Of a stretch of 45,671 bases of DNA, positions 17,017 to 26,021 are shown one piece after another. The notes beneath the pieces were generated by a model. The model did not search any database. It was not told where the DNA came from and saw nothing but the letters and a program-made list of their open reading frames with translations. Source of the stretch: Acidobacteriota bacterium (GTDB lineage: Bacteria > Acidobacteriota > Blastocatellia > Pyrinomonadales > Pyrinomonadaceae); assembly GCA_018269075.1 (NCBI GenBank), contig JAFDVJ010000028.1, positions 1-45,671 of the forward strand. The letters run 5' to 3'. Made by a program: the position numbers and the translations under genes. The first letter of the stretch is position 1. Each line of letters opens with the position of its first letter.

Positions 17017-19836
17017 ATGCCGAACGAAATCAAACGAACCAGCCGGAAACCCGCGAAGCCGCCGAAATACTGGCGCGAAAAGCATCCGATCAAATCGTTC
17101 AAGGCGCCGAAACCGCCGCTCTACAAACGCGTTTTTCGCTTTTTCTTCAACGTTTACACGGTCTCGGTCTTTCTCGTCGGCGTGCTCGCGGCGTTTCTGA
17201 CGGCGACCTATTTCTGGTTCGAGTTCTCCGACATCATCGACCGCAAACTCTTAAGCGGCGAGGTCTACACGCCGAGCGCCGGCATCTATTCCGCGCCGAA
17301 GATCCTCAAGGACGGCGAGGAACTGACGCCCGACGAGCTCGTCGCCTATCTCAAATCGGCCGGCTACATCGAAAAGAACAACAAGGCCGACGCCTCGCGC
17401 TCGCGGTATCACGTCGAGAAGAACGAGATCGACGTCGAGCCCGGCACGACCGGCACGATCGACGGCGCAAAGGTCTTTCCGGCGCTCGCCGTCAAATTTC
17501 GCAAGGACGGCAAGGCGGTCGAATCGATCACCGATTCGGACGCCAAAAAAGACGTCGACCAGACGAAGCTCGAACCGAAGATGCTCAGCTCGATCGCCGA
17601 GGAAGGCAACGGGCGGCGCAAGGTCGTGACCTTCAACGATCTCCCGAAACAGCTCGTCAAGGCGATCACCGTCACCGAGGACCGCGCGTTTTTCGAGCAT
17701 TACGGCGTCAATTTCCGCGGCATCGCGCGCGCGCTCTGGCGGCGCTACGAAAAAGAGGACGACAATTCCCCGCTCGCCCGGCAGGGCGGCTCGTCGATCA
17801 CGCAGCAATTGGTCAAGAACCTCCTGCTCTCGAACGAGCAGACCCTGACGCGCAAGGCGACCGAGGCCTATATGTCGATCATCCTCGAAACGCGGCTCAC
17901 GAAAGAGGAAATTTTCACGCTCTACGCCAACCAGATCTATCTCGGCCAGCAGAACGGCATCTCGATCTACGGCGTCGGCGAGGCCGCCAACGTCTATTTC
18001 GGCAAGGACGTCTCGCAGCTTTCATTGCCCGAAGCCGCTTTCATCGCCGGCATCATCCGCAGCCCGAACCGCTACAATCCTTATAAAAATCTCGAAAAAG
18101 TCGCCGAGCGCCGTAATCAGGTGCTCGATTCGATGCTCGAAGCGAACGAGATTTCTCAGGCCCAGCACGACGAGGCGAAGGCCGCCAAATTGGAGGTCAA
18201 ACAGATCTCGGCGACGAAGGATCTGCAGGGAATGCCCTATTTCTCGCAGTACGCGATCGAGGAGCTGCCGAAGATCGTCACCGACCCGGAAGCCGTCCAG
18301 CATCTGCGCGTCTACACGACGATCGACCCCGATCTCCAGAAAAAGGCCTACGAGATCGTCGCCGCGCGGCTCGACAAGCTCGACAAGAACTTTCCGAAAA
18401 AGGAAAAAGGCAATCTCAACGCGGCGCTCGTCGCGATCCGCCCGAAGACCGGCGAGATCGTCGCGATGGTCGGCGGCCGCAATTATCTCGAAAACCAGTT
18501 CAACCGCGCGACCAGCGCGCAGCGCCAGCCCGGCTCGGTCTTCAAACCGTTCGTCTACGCGCAGGCGATCAACACCGCCTACGACACGTCGCCGCGCGTG
18601 CTGACGACCGCCTCGATCTTCCGCGACGAGAAAAAAGTCTTCACCTACGGCAACGAGCAGTACGCGCCGAACAATTACGGCGACACCTTCTCGAACAAGG
18701 AACTGACCCTGCGCGACGCGCTCGTCAAGAGCAAGAACACGATCACCGTCGACATCGGGATGGAGCTCAACATCGGCAAGGTGATGAACCTCGCCGCCAA
18801 GGCCGGCCTCCCGCGCGTCGAAAAAGCCTATCCGTCGATGGCTCTGGGAACGGCCGAAGCGACGCCCTTGCAGATGGCGACCGCCTACACGATCTTTCCG
18901 AACCTCGGCGACAAGGTCTCGCCCGTCCCGATCAGCCGGATCACGACCGGCGACGGCAAGACGGTCACCGAACCGAAGACCGAGAAGAAAAACGTCCTCC
19001 GGCCCGACGTCGCCTACATTATGGACGATATGATGAAGGACGTCATCAACCGCGGAACGGCCGCGCAGGCGCAGAGCTGGGGCTTTCGCAACGTCGCCGG
19101 CAAGACCGGTTTCGCCGGCAAGACCGGCACCTCGCGCGACGGCTGGTTCGCCGGCTTTACGCCGGAGCTGGTCGTCGTCGTCTACGTCGGCTTCGACGAC
19201 AACGACGATCTCGGGATGAAGGGTTCGGATTCGGCGATGCCGATCTGGTGCGATTTTATGCGCGAGGCTTTGGACCTTCACCCGGAATGGAACGGCGACT
19301 GGCAGAAACCGTCGAGCGTCCGCAAGGCCGAGATCGACACGCGCAACGGCAAGCTGCTCCGCGAATTGTCGGACGAGGAAGCCGACAACGTCGAGGCCCA
19401 GCAGACCGCGATCAAAAAGAACGCCAACGCGAACGTCAGGCCGACGCCCGAAACGGCCGACAATCCCGAACCGCCGAAAGAGATCTACGTGACCGACGTC
19501 CCGGCCGAATTCCGCCGCGTCGAGCTCTTCGTCGCCGGCACGGTCCCGACCAAGATGCTGCTCCCGACCGACGAGACCGTCGAAGAGGAAACCGACAAAC
19601 CGACGCCGACGCCGACGCCGCTCGACGGAACCTGGACCGAACAGACGACGCCCGGCGAAACGCCGCTCCCCGCGAACACGAACCCCGAAAAGCGCACCGA
19701 CGCCAAGATCACCGTCATGATCTGCCCGCTCTCGGGAATGCGCGCGACGATCAACTGCCCGACCAAGGAACCGAAGGTTTACCGCCTCGGCTCCGAGCCG
19801 AAGGATTTCTGCACGTTCCATACTGGAAAACCATAA
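17017..19836 (+). CDS. Penicillin-binding protein 1A-type transglycosylase/transpeptidase, 939 aa
   Basis: A bifunctional class A PBP that polymerises and cross-links peptidoglycan in the periplasm. A cytoplasmic basic N-terminus is followed by one TM at about residues 45-67 (FFNVYTVSVFLVGVLAAFLT). The GT51 domain has TEDRAFFEHYGVNFRG (catalytic Glu221) and QGGSSITQQLVKNLLLS. The transpeptidase domain has RQPGSVFKPF (Ser507, Lys510), SKN in ALVKSKNTIT and a KTG motif in AGKTGTSRDGWFAGF. The KTG stretch is duplicated (AGKTGFAGKTGTS). The C-terminal 190 residues are a Pro/Thr-rich linker and a tail with MICPLSGMRATINC and a last Cys. A plausible promoter lies upstream, and repeats follow the stop. 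Confidence 0.95.
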   Translation: MPNEIKRTSRKPAKPPKYWREKHPIKSFKAPKPPLYKRVFRFFFNVYTVSVFLVGVLAAFLTATYFWFEFSDIIDRKLLSGEVYTPSAGIYSAPKILKDGEELTPDELVAYLKSAGYIEKNNKADASRSRYHVEKNEIDVEPGTTGTIDGAKVFPALAVKFRKDGKAVESITDSDAKKDVDQTKLEPKMLSSIAEEGNGRRKVVTFNDLPKQLVKAITVTEDRAFFEHYGVNFRGIARALWRRYEKEDDNSPLARQGGSSITQQLVKNLLLSNEQTLTRKATEAYMSIILETRLTKEEIFTLYANQIYLGQQNGISIYGVGEAANVYFGKDVSQLSLPEAAFIAGIIRSPNRYNPYKNLEKVAERRNQVLDSMLEANEISQAQHDEAKAAKLEVKQISATKDLQGMPYFSQYAIEELPKIVTDPEAVQHLRVYTTIDPDLQKKAYEIVAARLDKLDKNFPKKEKGNLNAALVAIRPKTGEIVAMVGGRNYLENQFNRATSAQRQPGSVFKPFVYAQAINTAYDTSPRVLTTASIFRDEKKVFTYGNEQYAPNNYGDTFSNKELTLRDALVKSKNTITVDIGMELNIGKVMNLAAKAGLPRVEKAYPSMALGTAEATPLQMATAYTIFPNLGDKVSPVPISRITTGDGKTVTEPKTEKKNVLRPDVAYIMDDMMKDVINRGTAAQAQSWGFRNVAGKTGFAGKTGTSRDGWFAGFTPELVVVVYVGFDDNDDLGMKGSDSAMPIWCDFMREALDLHPEWNGDWQKPSSVRKAEIDTRNGKLLRELSDEEADNVEAQQTAIKKNANANVRPTPETADNPEPPKEIYVTDVPAEFRRVELFVAGTVPTKMLLPTDETVEEETDKPTPTPTPLDGTWTEQTTPGETPLPANTNPEKRTDAKITVMICPLSGMRATINCPTKEPKVYRLGSEPKDFCTFHTGKP

Positions 19837-19838
19837 AA

Positions 19839-20015
19839 AGTTCTGAGTTCCGCCTTTAGGCGGCTTCCCGTTTCATAAAACGTTTTGAGTTCCGCCTTTA
19901 GGCGGCTTTTCGTTTCATAAAACGTTTTGAGTTCCGCCTTCAGGCGGCTTTTCGTTTCAGATGGAACTAATTCCCATCCGAAACGAAGGCCGCCTGAAGG
20001 CGGAACTCAAAACAA
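19839..20015. repeat. Three 42-bp REP units plus one inverted unit
   Basis: GAGTTCCGCCTTTAGGCGGC recurs at about 19845, 19887 and 19929 with a 42-bp period (flanked by CGTTTCATAAAACGTTTT). An inverted copy (GCCGCCTGAAGGCGGAACTC) lies at about 19989-20008. Each unit has the hairpin core CCGCCT..AGGCGG. The last direct unit and the inverted one form a long stem around a loop of about 20 bases. Placed between convergent genes, it may terminate both. Confidence 0.88.
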
Positions 20016-20060
20016 ACGAAATTCACGCGGCTTCAATCAAACCGCCGACCTCCGCCGCGC

Positions 20061-20080
20061 GAAATCCGAAATCCGAAATT
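20061..20080. repeat. 7-bp tandem repeat (TCCGAAA)n at a gene end
   Basis: GAAATCCGAAATCCGAAATT lies three bases beyond the stop codon (20083-20085) of the minus-strand gene. It belongs to the same family as 1665-1702. Confidence 0.75.
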
Positions 20081-20082
20081 GT

Positions 20083-20694
20083 TTAATCGTAAACGCCCGC
20101 CGTATTGGTATAGCCGGTTTCCGCGTCGCCGCGTTTGGCTTTGACGCGGTACTGAATTTTGACGCCCGGCCGCTGGTTGCGGTGCAGGTAGGACGAGTTG
20201 GTGACCGCGTCGATCATCGTCCAGACGCCGGCGTCGCCGGTTTTCGCCTCGATGATAAAGACTGTCCCGAACTGGCTGTCGCCGCGCCGCCATTTGAGCC
20301 GGTGCGTGCCGTCGACCGTCCCCGTCACGACGAGCTCGCGCGGCTGAACCGGCCCGCTGCCGCCGAAATGCGGCCCGTCCGGGCTCAGACCGAGCTCTTC
20401 GAGGATGTGGTCGGGCAGGCCCTTGATCGCCTTGACCGCGTTGTTGAACGTGCCGACGTCGCGGTTGAGCTCCGTCCGGTCCCGCTTGACGCGCGTGATC
20501 TGCGCCGACGCTTCGTCGCGCTTCTGCTGCTTGAGCGCGACGTTCGCGTTAAACGACGCCAGCTTATGCTGGAGCTCGTCCAGCTCGGCGTCCGTCATTT
20601 TCAGTTCCGATTTATAAGTACCCGCTTTGTTGACGAGGTTTGCCATCCAGACGGCAAACTCCGCATCGTTTGATGGATATATTTTTTTAGCCAT
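20083..20694 (-). CDS. Coiled-coil protein with C-terminal fibronectin-III-like domain, 203 aa
   Basis: The ATG at 20692-20694 is preceded by GGAAGGAGAT, one of the clearest ribosome binding sites in the window; this decides the start over the longer frame to 20763. Residues about 22-78 are heptad-rich and charged (KMTDAELDELQHKLASFNAN, KQQKRDEASAQITRVKRDRT), suggesting a coiled coil. Residues about 115-200 have the pattern of a fibronectin-III-like domain (RELVVTGTVDGTHRLKWRRG, then IQYRVKAKRGDAETGYTN). There is no signal peptide, recalling the leaderless cassette at 7978-9958. Function unknown. Confidence 0.75.
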   Translation of the reverse strand: MAKKIYPSNDAEFAVWMANLVNKAGTYKSELKMTDAELDELQHKLASFNANVALKQQKRDEASAQITRVKRDRTELNRDVGTFNNAVKAIKGLPDHILEELGLSPDGPHFGGSGPVQPRELVVTGTVDGTHRLKWRRGDSQFGTVFIIEAKTGDAGVWTMIDAVTNSSYLHRNQRPGVKIQYRVKAKRGDAETGYTNTAGVYD

Positions 20695-20889
20695 CGTCTT
20701 ATCTCCTTCCAACAAGATCAGAATCGAGATTTCGTAGGTTCGCTGGTTAAACGCAAAATCCAACTCCGACAGCCATTTTTCAAATACTCAAAAGTTTTCG
20801 CTTAAGTTACGATACTTTTTGCGGAAGATTCAGGAGTTTATCGTTAAGTTTCGCAGATCATTCTTCGGATTCCGGAATTTTTTTCCCAA

Positions 20890-21290
20890 ATTTCAATCAT
20901 TTTTCCCCAAGTTTTAAAGTCATTTCACCAAATTTCTTGTGAAATCCGCCAAGTTTCCTGTGAAATTCGCCAAGTTTTACGGAAAATTCGCCAAGTTTTA
21001 CGGAAAATTCGCCAAGTTTTTCGGAAAATTCGCCAAGTTTCTTGAAAAATTCGCCAAGTTTCTTGAAAAATTCGCCAAGTTTCTTGGAAAATTCGCCAAG
21101 TTTCTTGTGAAATTCGCCAAGTTTCTTGTGAAATTCGCCAAGTTTTTCGGCAATTTCGCCAAGTTTCTCGGCAATTTCTCCGAGTTTCCTGAACTTTTCT
21201 CTTGAGTGCGATGATTTTTCTTCGGGTTTTCAGTCTAATTCTCCGGGTTCGAAAGAATTTTTCCCAAGTTTCAACCTTTATTCTCCGAGC
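20890..21290. repeat. Second 21-bp minisatellite (AAATTCGCCAAGTTTCTTG)
   Basis: About twelve well-preserved units between 20940 and 21190 have the consensus AAAATTCGCCAAGTTTCTTGG (21 bp). Decayed units continue on both sides (for example TTCCCAAGTTTCAA near 21264). The frame starting at the GTG of 20939 would read KFAKFLG-type heptads, but there is no ribosome binding site. Its period equals that of the array at 880-1222 though the sequence is unrelated. Confidence 0.85.
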
Positions 21291-22088
21291 AAAAATATAT
21301 TTTCGCTGTCAAACAACTTTCTTTACCAATCATCCGGGCGTTCTTCCTCAACGATAAATCGGTGGAAACCAACTTAAAACGCCCAAATGCCGACTTTCGC
21401 GTCTAATGTTAAGACCGCCAAAAAAATTTCTTTTTGCCGATCATTCGACCGTAAAATGAAAAAAAGCGAAAAATATTTTTTCGCCCCCGATTTTCGCCAA
21501 AAAAAACCGCCCGCCCCCAACGCGGCAGCGGACTGGAGCGCAACCGTCCCCGGTTGCCATAAGCGCGCCAGCGCGAACCGACGCCGCGCCTTTATTCGAT
21601 CCCGGAGCCCGTGTAAATTTTCGAAATAACCGCCGAATCGGCTGAATCGATCGACCGTCCGCCCGGCGAACGGCTGTTTTTCGATCCGTTAAAAACACCA
21701 AAAACACTAAAAACAATTCGTGTTTTTAGTGTTTTTTGTGGATCGCTTAAAAAGCGTCCGCGGCCTCGAACCATAAATTCAACCAGACTCTTAAAAGCCG
21801 GAGAAACGCTCATCCGTTTTGCAAACGCCGTGCCGGCGGGGCCGCTCGCCCGAGAGTTTGCGCCCGCGAATCATAGTGTAGGCGGCCCGCCTGCACTGAG
21901 CGCGAAAGCGCGAACCAGCTCCCCGCCACATTCGACATTCAAAACCGGCGAAACGCCCGTGCGTTTTTCAAACGCAGTGCAAGCAAGGCCGCTCGCCCGA
22001 CAGCTATTCCGCCCGCCCGCCGACCAACCGCCCGCCGCCCCGGACGGTTTGCCATAATTCCCCGTTACTCCAAAACTCCGCCCGCCGC
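21206..22088. other. Gene-poor intergenic region with repeats
   Basis: I find no supportable gene. Apart from the hairpin at 21682-21750, the stretch contains two diverged direct repeats of about 60 bp at roughly 21800-21855 and 21950-22010. Both have a GAAACGC..GTTTT/TTTTTCAAACGC part followed by GGCCGCTCGCCCGA. A palindromic GGCGGCCCGCC lies near 21883. The region ends in the stop of the STAND gene on the other strand. Confidence 0.55.
21682..21750. repeat. Palindromic repeat of the AAAAACACTAAA family
   Basis: GATCCGTTAAAAACACCAAAAACACTAAA-type left arm and GTGTTTTTAGTGTTTTTTGTGGATC-type right arm form an imperfect inverted repeat with a short loop near AATTC. It is the same family as the perfect palindrome at 5069-5140. 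Confidence 0.8.
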
Positions 22089-25000
22089 TCAGGCCATCGC
22101 CTTTTTGATTTCCTCGACCCAATCTTTGCAAAGTCCAATGTGAGGATGACCGGCCGGCAAAGCCTTTTCGTAAATCCGCAGCGCCTTTTCGCAAAACTCC
22201 AACCCTTCCGCCAGCCTGCCTCTTTCATAATAAAACGCACCGAGATTCATATAGCTTAGTCCCGTAGCGGGATGATCTTCACCCAAAACCCGTTTATAAA
22301 TCGCCATCGCTTTCTCGAATAACGGTTCGGCTTCTTCATATCGCCCTTGTGAATAATAAAGCAATGCTAAATTATTGTTGTTTGCTACTGTATTGGGATG
22401 ATCTTCGCCCAAAACCCGTTTCAGAATCGCCAGCGCTTTCTCATATAACGGCTCGGCCTCTTCATACCGGCCCTGCGATCTATAAAGTTCTGCTAAATTA
22501 TTGCAGTTTGTCGCCGTATCGGGATGATCTTCACCCAAAATCCGTTCCCGAATCGCCAGTGCTTTCTCATATAACGGCTCGGCTTCTTCATACCGGCCTT
22601 GTGAATAATAAAGCCCTGCTAAATTATTGTAGCTTTGTGCCGTATTGGGATGATCTTCACCCAAAATCCGTCTTCGAATCGCCAGCGCTTTCTCATATAA
22701 CGGCTCGGCCTCTTCATACCGGCCCTGCGATCTATAAAGTTCTGCTAAATTATCCCAGTTTGTCGCCGAAACGGGATGATCTTCACCCAAAACCCGTTTA
22801 TGAATCGCCAGCGCTTTCTCTAATAACGGCTCGGCTTCTTCATACCGGCCTTGTGAATAATAAAGCCCTGCTAAATTATTGCAGTTTGTCGCCGTATCGG
22901 GATGATCTTCACCCAAAACCCGTTCCCGAATCGCCAGTGCTTTCTCATATAACGGCTCGGCTTCTTCATACCGGCCTTGTGAATAATAAAGCCCTGCTAA
23001 ATTATTGTAGCTTTGTGCCGTATCGGGATGATCTTCACCCAAAACCCGTTTACAAATCGCCAGCGCTTTCTCTAATAACGGCTCGGCTTCTTCATACCGG
23101 CCTTGTGAATAATAAAGCCCCGCTAAATTATTGTAGCTTGTCGCCGTATGGGGATGATCTTCACCAAAAACCCGTTTATAAATCTCCAGCGCTTTCTCGC
23201 ATAACGGCTCGGCTTCTTTATATCGTCCCTGTGAATCATAAAGCCCTGCTAAATTATTGCAGCTTGACGCGGTTAATTCCTCGTCGATTTCCGTGTCGGC
23301 ATCGCAAATATCCCTGAAAAGCGTGTAATAAACCTCCGCGTTTTCATACTGTCCGGATTGTTCGTAATAGCGCGCATAGCGGTTGCATAATCGGGCGGTC
23401 GATTCATTTTCGATTTTCAGCCGTTTTCGATCGGCCGCGGCCTTTTCTTCGAGATGTTCCAGAAAAGCGCCGACGTGCGCGAGATAACGCTCGACTTTTT
23501 CCCGGTTGGTGAAATCGAAAAACTCGAAATGCTCGCCCAAAACCTCGGCCAGCGGTTCTTCGACGTTTGCGCGCTCGGTTTTCAGTCTTTCGGCCAGGAA
23601 TAATCGAACGAGGCGATGAATCGTCAGGGTTTCCGCTTTTCCGCTGCGTTCGAAAAGCCGGTATTGCGCGAGGCGGCGGTAAACGGCGTCGCGGTTGTCC
23701 TCGTCTTCGAGATGGGTTTTCCAGTCTTCCCTGAGCTTTCCGGCGGTTTTCCAGAACAATTCCTCGGGCATCTCGTCGGGCGCGAGAGCCGACGCGATTT
23801 TCAGACATTCGCGGGCGATGGCGGCGGCGGTCTGCTCGTCTTCCGTTCGATTTCCGGCGTCGCAGATCGCGTTAAAGGCGAGGTCGAACGCGGTGTAGAT
23901 GTCCGGGTGCTGGTAGGCGTCGACGCCTTTTTCGTCTTTCAGGATCCGGCCCCCGGATTTTTGCAGGCGGTCGAGATAGCGGGCGAACGTCTTTTTGTTC
24001 TCCCACATAAAATTTCCGGCGACCGCGATCGCGAGCGGGTGAAAGCCGAGCCGGGCGACGATCGCGCGGATCGCGGCGCGGTCTTCACCGGTCAGAAAAT
24101 CGAGATCCTTCGCTTTTTCGTTCGACGCGACGCGGCCGAGCAGGAGCATCGCCTCCGCTTCGTCGAGATTGCCGATCTGGACCTTGGCGCCGAGCCGGTA
24201 AACGCGCTCGAAATTCGACGTCAGGACGAGATCGAGCCGCTCGTGTTCGGGGATGAATTTGCGGAGCCGCCCGCAGTCGTCGACGTTGTCGAAGACGAGC
24301 AGCAGCCGCTTGCCGGCGGCGACTGCGTCACAGATTTCCCCGACACGGGCGCGGAATTTCGCGGCGCGGCGTTCCTCGTCGTCGTCGGGCGTCAAGGTCA
24401 GGCCGAGACTTTCGCCCGCCCGGTCGAGGTTCGTCTCGAACGCCGTCCGGTCGACGCGGACGAAGACGATATGCGCGTAAAGATCCTGTTTGTCCTCGGC
24501 GTATTTGAAGACGACCGACGATTTCCCGAGCCCGGAAATCCCGCAGAGCGCCGCCGAACCTTCGCGTTTGAGCGTCGCGGCGAGCGCTTTCAGCACGTCT
24601 TCGCGCCCGGTAAAAAACTCCGGCGGCGTCAATTTCTGCGTCGAGATATGTTTCGGCAGCGGCTTCGGAGCCTCGGCCGTCTTTTTCGACGATTTTACAT
24701 AATCGGTAAAGAGTCCGAGCAGGACGTCGATCTTCTCATCGATCGAAATCACCCGCCGGGCGGTTGCCAGAACGATCGTCTGGATGTTTTTGTTAAGATC
24801 GAACGCCTCTTTCCAGAATTCTTTGTCGAGATCGATAAATCTGGAATCGTTCAGCCATTCGACCTCGTCGACCCGCTTCAGCAGAGCGTCGAGCTTTTTA
24901 CCGAGCGCCCGGTTTTCCTCCTGATCCCGCCGCGTTTCGTTGAGAATCTCGACCAGCAGCCGAAACTGCATACTGGCATAAGCCCGCCCGTCCTGATTGA

Positions 25001-25625
25001 AATCGGCGACCAGCACCTTTCGCAGCGCCCCCGCGAATTCGTCGCACAGTTTGCGGGCGAGCCGGTCTTTCGTATTTTTGGAGAGCGTGCAGTTTTGTTT
25101 CCAGCAAAGACTCTCGATGATCCCGAGCCAGGTATTTTCGTCGAGCGTTTTGATTTCGTCGAGCGTTCCGGCCTCCGCGTTGAAATATCGCGTACTTTGT
25201 TCGGAGGAAACTTCCGTCAGATCGAGATCGTTGAAGCTGAGACCGTAGCCTTCCCGGTAATCGCCGCCGAGAATCAGGCTTTCCCAGATTTCGAGGTTGG
25301 TTTTCGACAGCTTGAGGAGCGATTTTTGATCGCTTTTGTCGGCGGTTTCACCGGCCAGTTTTCCGCACAGCTCGAAAATCGTCTTCCCGATCGCGCGGGT
25401 TAAATCCCCGTTCTTTAAAACGTCTTCAGGCGGGGTTTTGTCGATGAGGTTTTTCTGAACGGAATTGCTCGCCAGATTTCCGCCGAGCCCGCCGAGCGCG
25501 GAAAGCCCGCCGCCGAGAATCAAAAGCGTCGGCGTCGTCGCGCCCGCCGTCAGGAAGGCCGAAACGACTCCGCCGGTGATGGCTAATCCCGAAACCAAAA
25601 GTGAGGCCGCTTCTTTTCTGTTCAT
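22089..25625 (-). CDS. NLR-like STAND NTPase: hydrophobic N-terminus, NB-ARC, nine TPRs, 1178 aa
   Basis: I chose the ATG at 25623-25625 (MNRKEAASLLVSGLAITGGV); a TTG at 25679 would add 18 residues. Neither has a good ribosome binding site. Residues about 10-55 are hydrophobic and Gly-rich, like one or two membrane-inserting segments. About 55-335 are unrecognised. The NB-ARC core follows: FFTGREDVLKALAATL, Walker A GISGLGKSS (Lys about 368), Walker B LLLVFDNVDD, and LGFHPLAIAVAG. Winged-helix-like sequence leads to nine 42-aa kinesin-light-chain-type TPRs (YNNLAGLYYSQGRYEEAEPL, then LGEDHP). This is the layout of bacterial NLR-like proteins that sense phage or stress. No other defence gene adjoins. 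The ligand and effector are unproven. Confidence 0.9.
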   Translation of the reverse strand: MNRKEAASLLVSGLAITGGVVSAFLTAGATTPTLLILGGGLSALGGLGGNLASNSVQKNLIDKTPPEDVLKNGDLTRAIGKTIFELCGKLAGETADKSDQKSLLKLSKTNLEIWESLILGGDYREGYGLSFNDLDLTEVSSEQSTRYFNAEAGTLDEIKTLDENTWLGIIESLCWKQNCTLSKNTKDRLARKLCDEFAGALRKVLVADFNQDGRAYASMQFRLLVEILNETRRDQEENRALGKKLDALLKRVDEVEWLNDSRFIDLDKEFWKEAFDLNKNIQTIVLATARRVISIDEKIDVLLGLFTDYVKSSKKTAEAPKPLPKHISTQKLTPPEFFTGREDVLKALAATLKREGSAALCGISGLGKSSVVFKYAEDKQDLYAHIVFVRVDRTAFETNLDRAGESLGLTLTPDDDEERRAAKFRARVGEICDAVAAGKRLLLVFDNVDDCGRLRKFIPEHERLDLVLTSNFERVYRLGAKVQIGNLDEAEAMLLLGRVASNEKAKDLDFLTGEDRAAIRAIVARLGFHPLAIAVAGNFMWENKKTFARYLDRLQKSGGRILKDEKGVDAYQHPDIYTAFDLAFNAICDAGNRTEDEQTAAAIARECLKIASALAPDEMPEELFWKTAGKLREDWKTHLEDEDNRDAVYRRLAQYRLFERSGKAETLTIHRLVRLFLAERLKTERANVEEPLAEVLGEHFEFFDFTNREKVERYLAHVGAFLEHLEEKAAADRKRLKIENESTARLCNRYARYYEQSGQYENAEVYYTLFRDICDADTEIDEELTASSCNNLAGLYDSQGRYKEAEPLCEKALEIYKRVFGEDHPHTATSYNNLAGLYYSQGRYEEAEPLLEKALAICKRVLGEDHPDTAQSYNNLAGLYYSQGRYEEAEPLYEKALAIRERVLGEDHPDTATNCNNLAGLYYSQGRYEEAEPLLEKALAIHKRVLGEDHPVSATNWDNLAELYRSQGRYEEAEPLYEKALAIRRRILGEDHPNTAQSYNNLAGLYYSQGRYEEAEPLYEKALAIRERILGEDHPDTATNCNNLAELYRSQGRYEEAEPLYEKALAILKRVLGEDHPNTVANNNNLALLYYSQGRYEEAEPLFEKAMAIYKRVLGEDHPATGLSYMNLGAFYYERGRLAEGLEFCEKALRIYEKALPAGHPHIGLCKDWVEEIKKAMA
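22134..23267. repeat. Nine 126-bp tandem repeats encoding the TPR array
   Basis: The 3' third of the STAND gene consists of nine 126-bp units. The inner units (about 22390-23150) are almost identical at DNA level, including third positions, whereas the first and last units are diverged. A 322-codon open frame on the opposite strand is a by-product of the period being a multiple of three. Confidence 0.92.
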
Positions 25626-26021
25626 AAATTGGAAGTCGTTATCGTGATTCAATATAACCGAATATTTCCGGTCGGGCAACCTTTTTTTTCGACGGCGGAA
25701 AGCCTTATTCGGTTATGGAAAATATTCGTCCGCGAAAATACGCCGGAGCGGATTTGTGATTGAGGTTCGTCGGTTTTCTCGGGAGGCCTGCGCGCTTCAC
25801 ATCCGTGAAGCGCGCGACAGACTAACAGTCTGTCGTACATCTTCGGCATATTTTTCTAAAATTCGCACGAAATTACTCAAAACATAAAAATCAATCGCTT
25901 TCGATAAAATTTGCCGGAAATAAAATTAAAAGCCGGGAAAATCCCGAAAATAAAAAAAGCGTTCGCCGACCGAAACGCTTTCCTCATTTTTAATTTTTAA
26001 TTTTTAATTTTTAACCCTCTC
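25626..26021. other. Intergenic region between STAND gene and amidohydrolase operon
   Basis: No gene is visible. It contains a palindromic REP at about 25788-25845 (GCGCGCTTCACATCCGTGAA, then CGACAGACTAACAGTCTGTC), a terminator at 25951-25981, and four TTTTTAA-type units at about 25988-26014. Confidence 0.6.
25951..25981 (-). terminator. Rho-independent terminator of the amidohydrolase operon
   Basis: On the minus strand AAAGCGTT and AACGCTTT pair around a loop (TCGGTCGGCG), followed by a T-rich tail TTTTATTTT. It lies about 40 bases after the last stop codon of the operon (26022). Confidence 0.75.

Noticed and set aside
18022..19821. 599-codon open frame opposite the PBP1A gene
   Set aside because: Shadow frame, rich in Arg, Asp, Gly and Val, with no domain pattern; the plus strand carries the full PBP1A motifs.
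20939..21205. 88-aa KFAKFLG repeat peptide as a gene
   Set aside because: No ribosome binding site, and repeats decay beyond both frame ends without regard to coding. Kept as a low-level observation only.
22349..23317. 322-codon open frame opposite the TPR array
   Set aside because: It is the mirror of 126-bp coding repeats whose length is a multiple of three; the TPR frame is clearly the real one.
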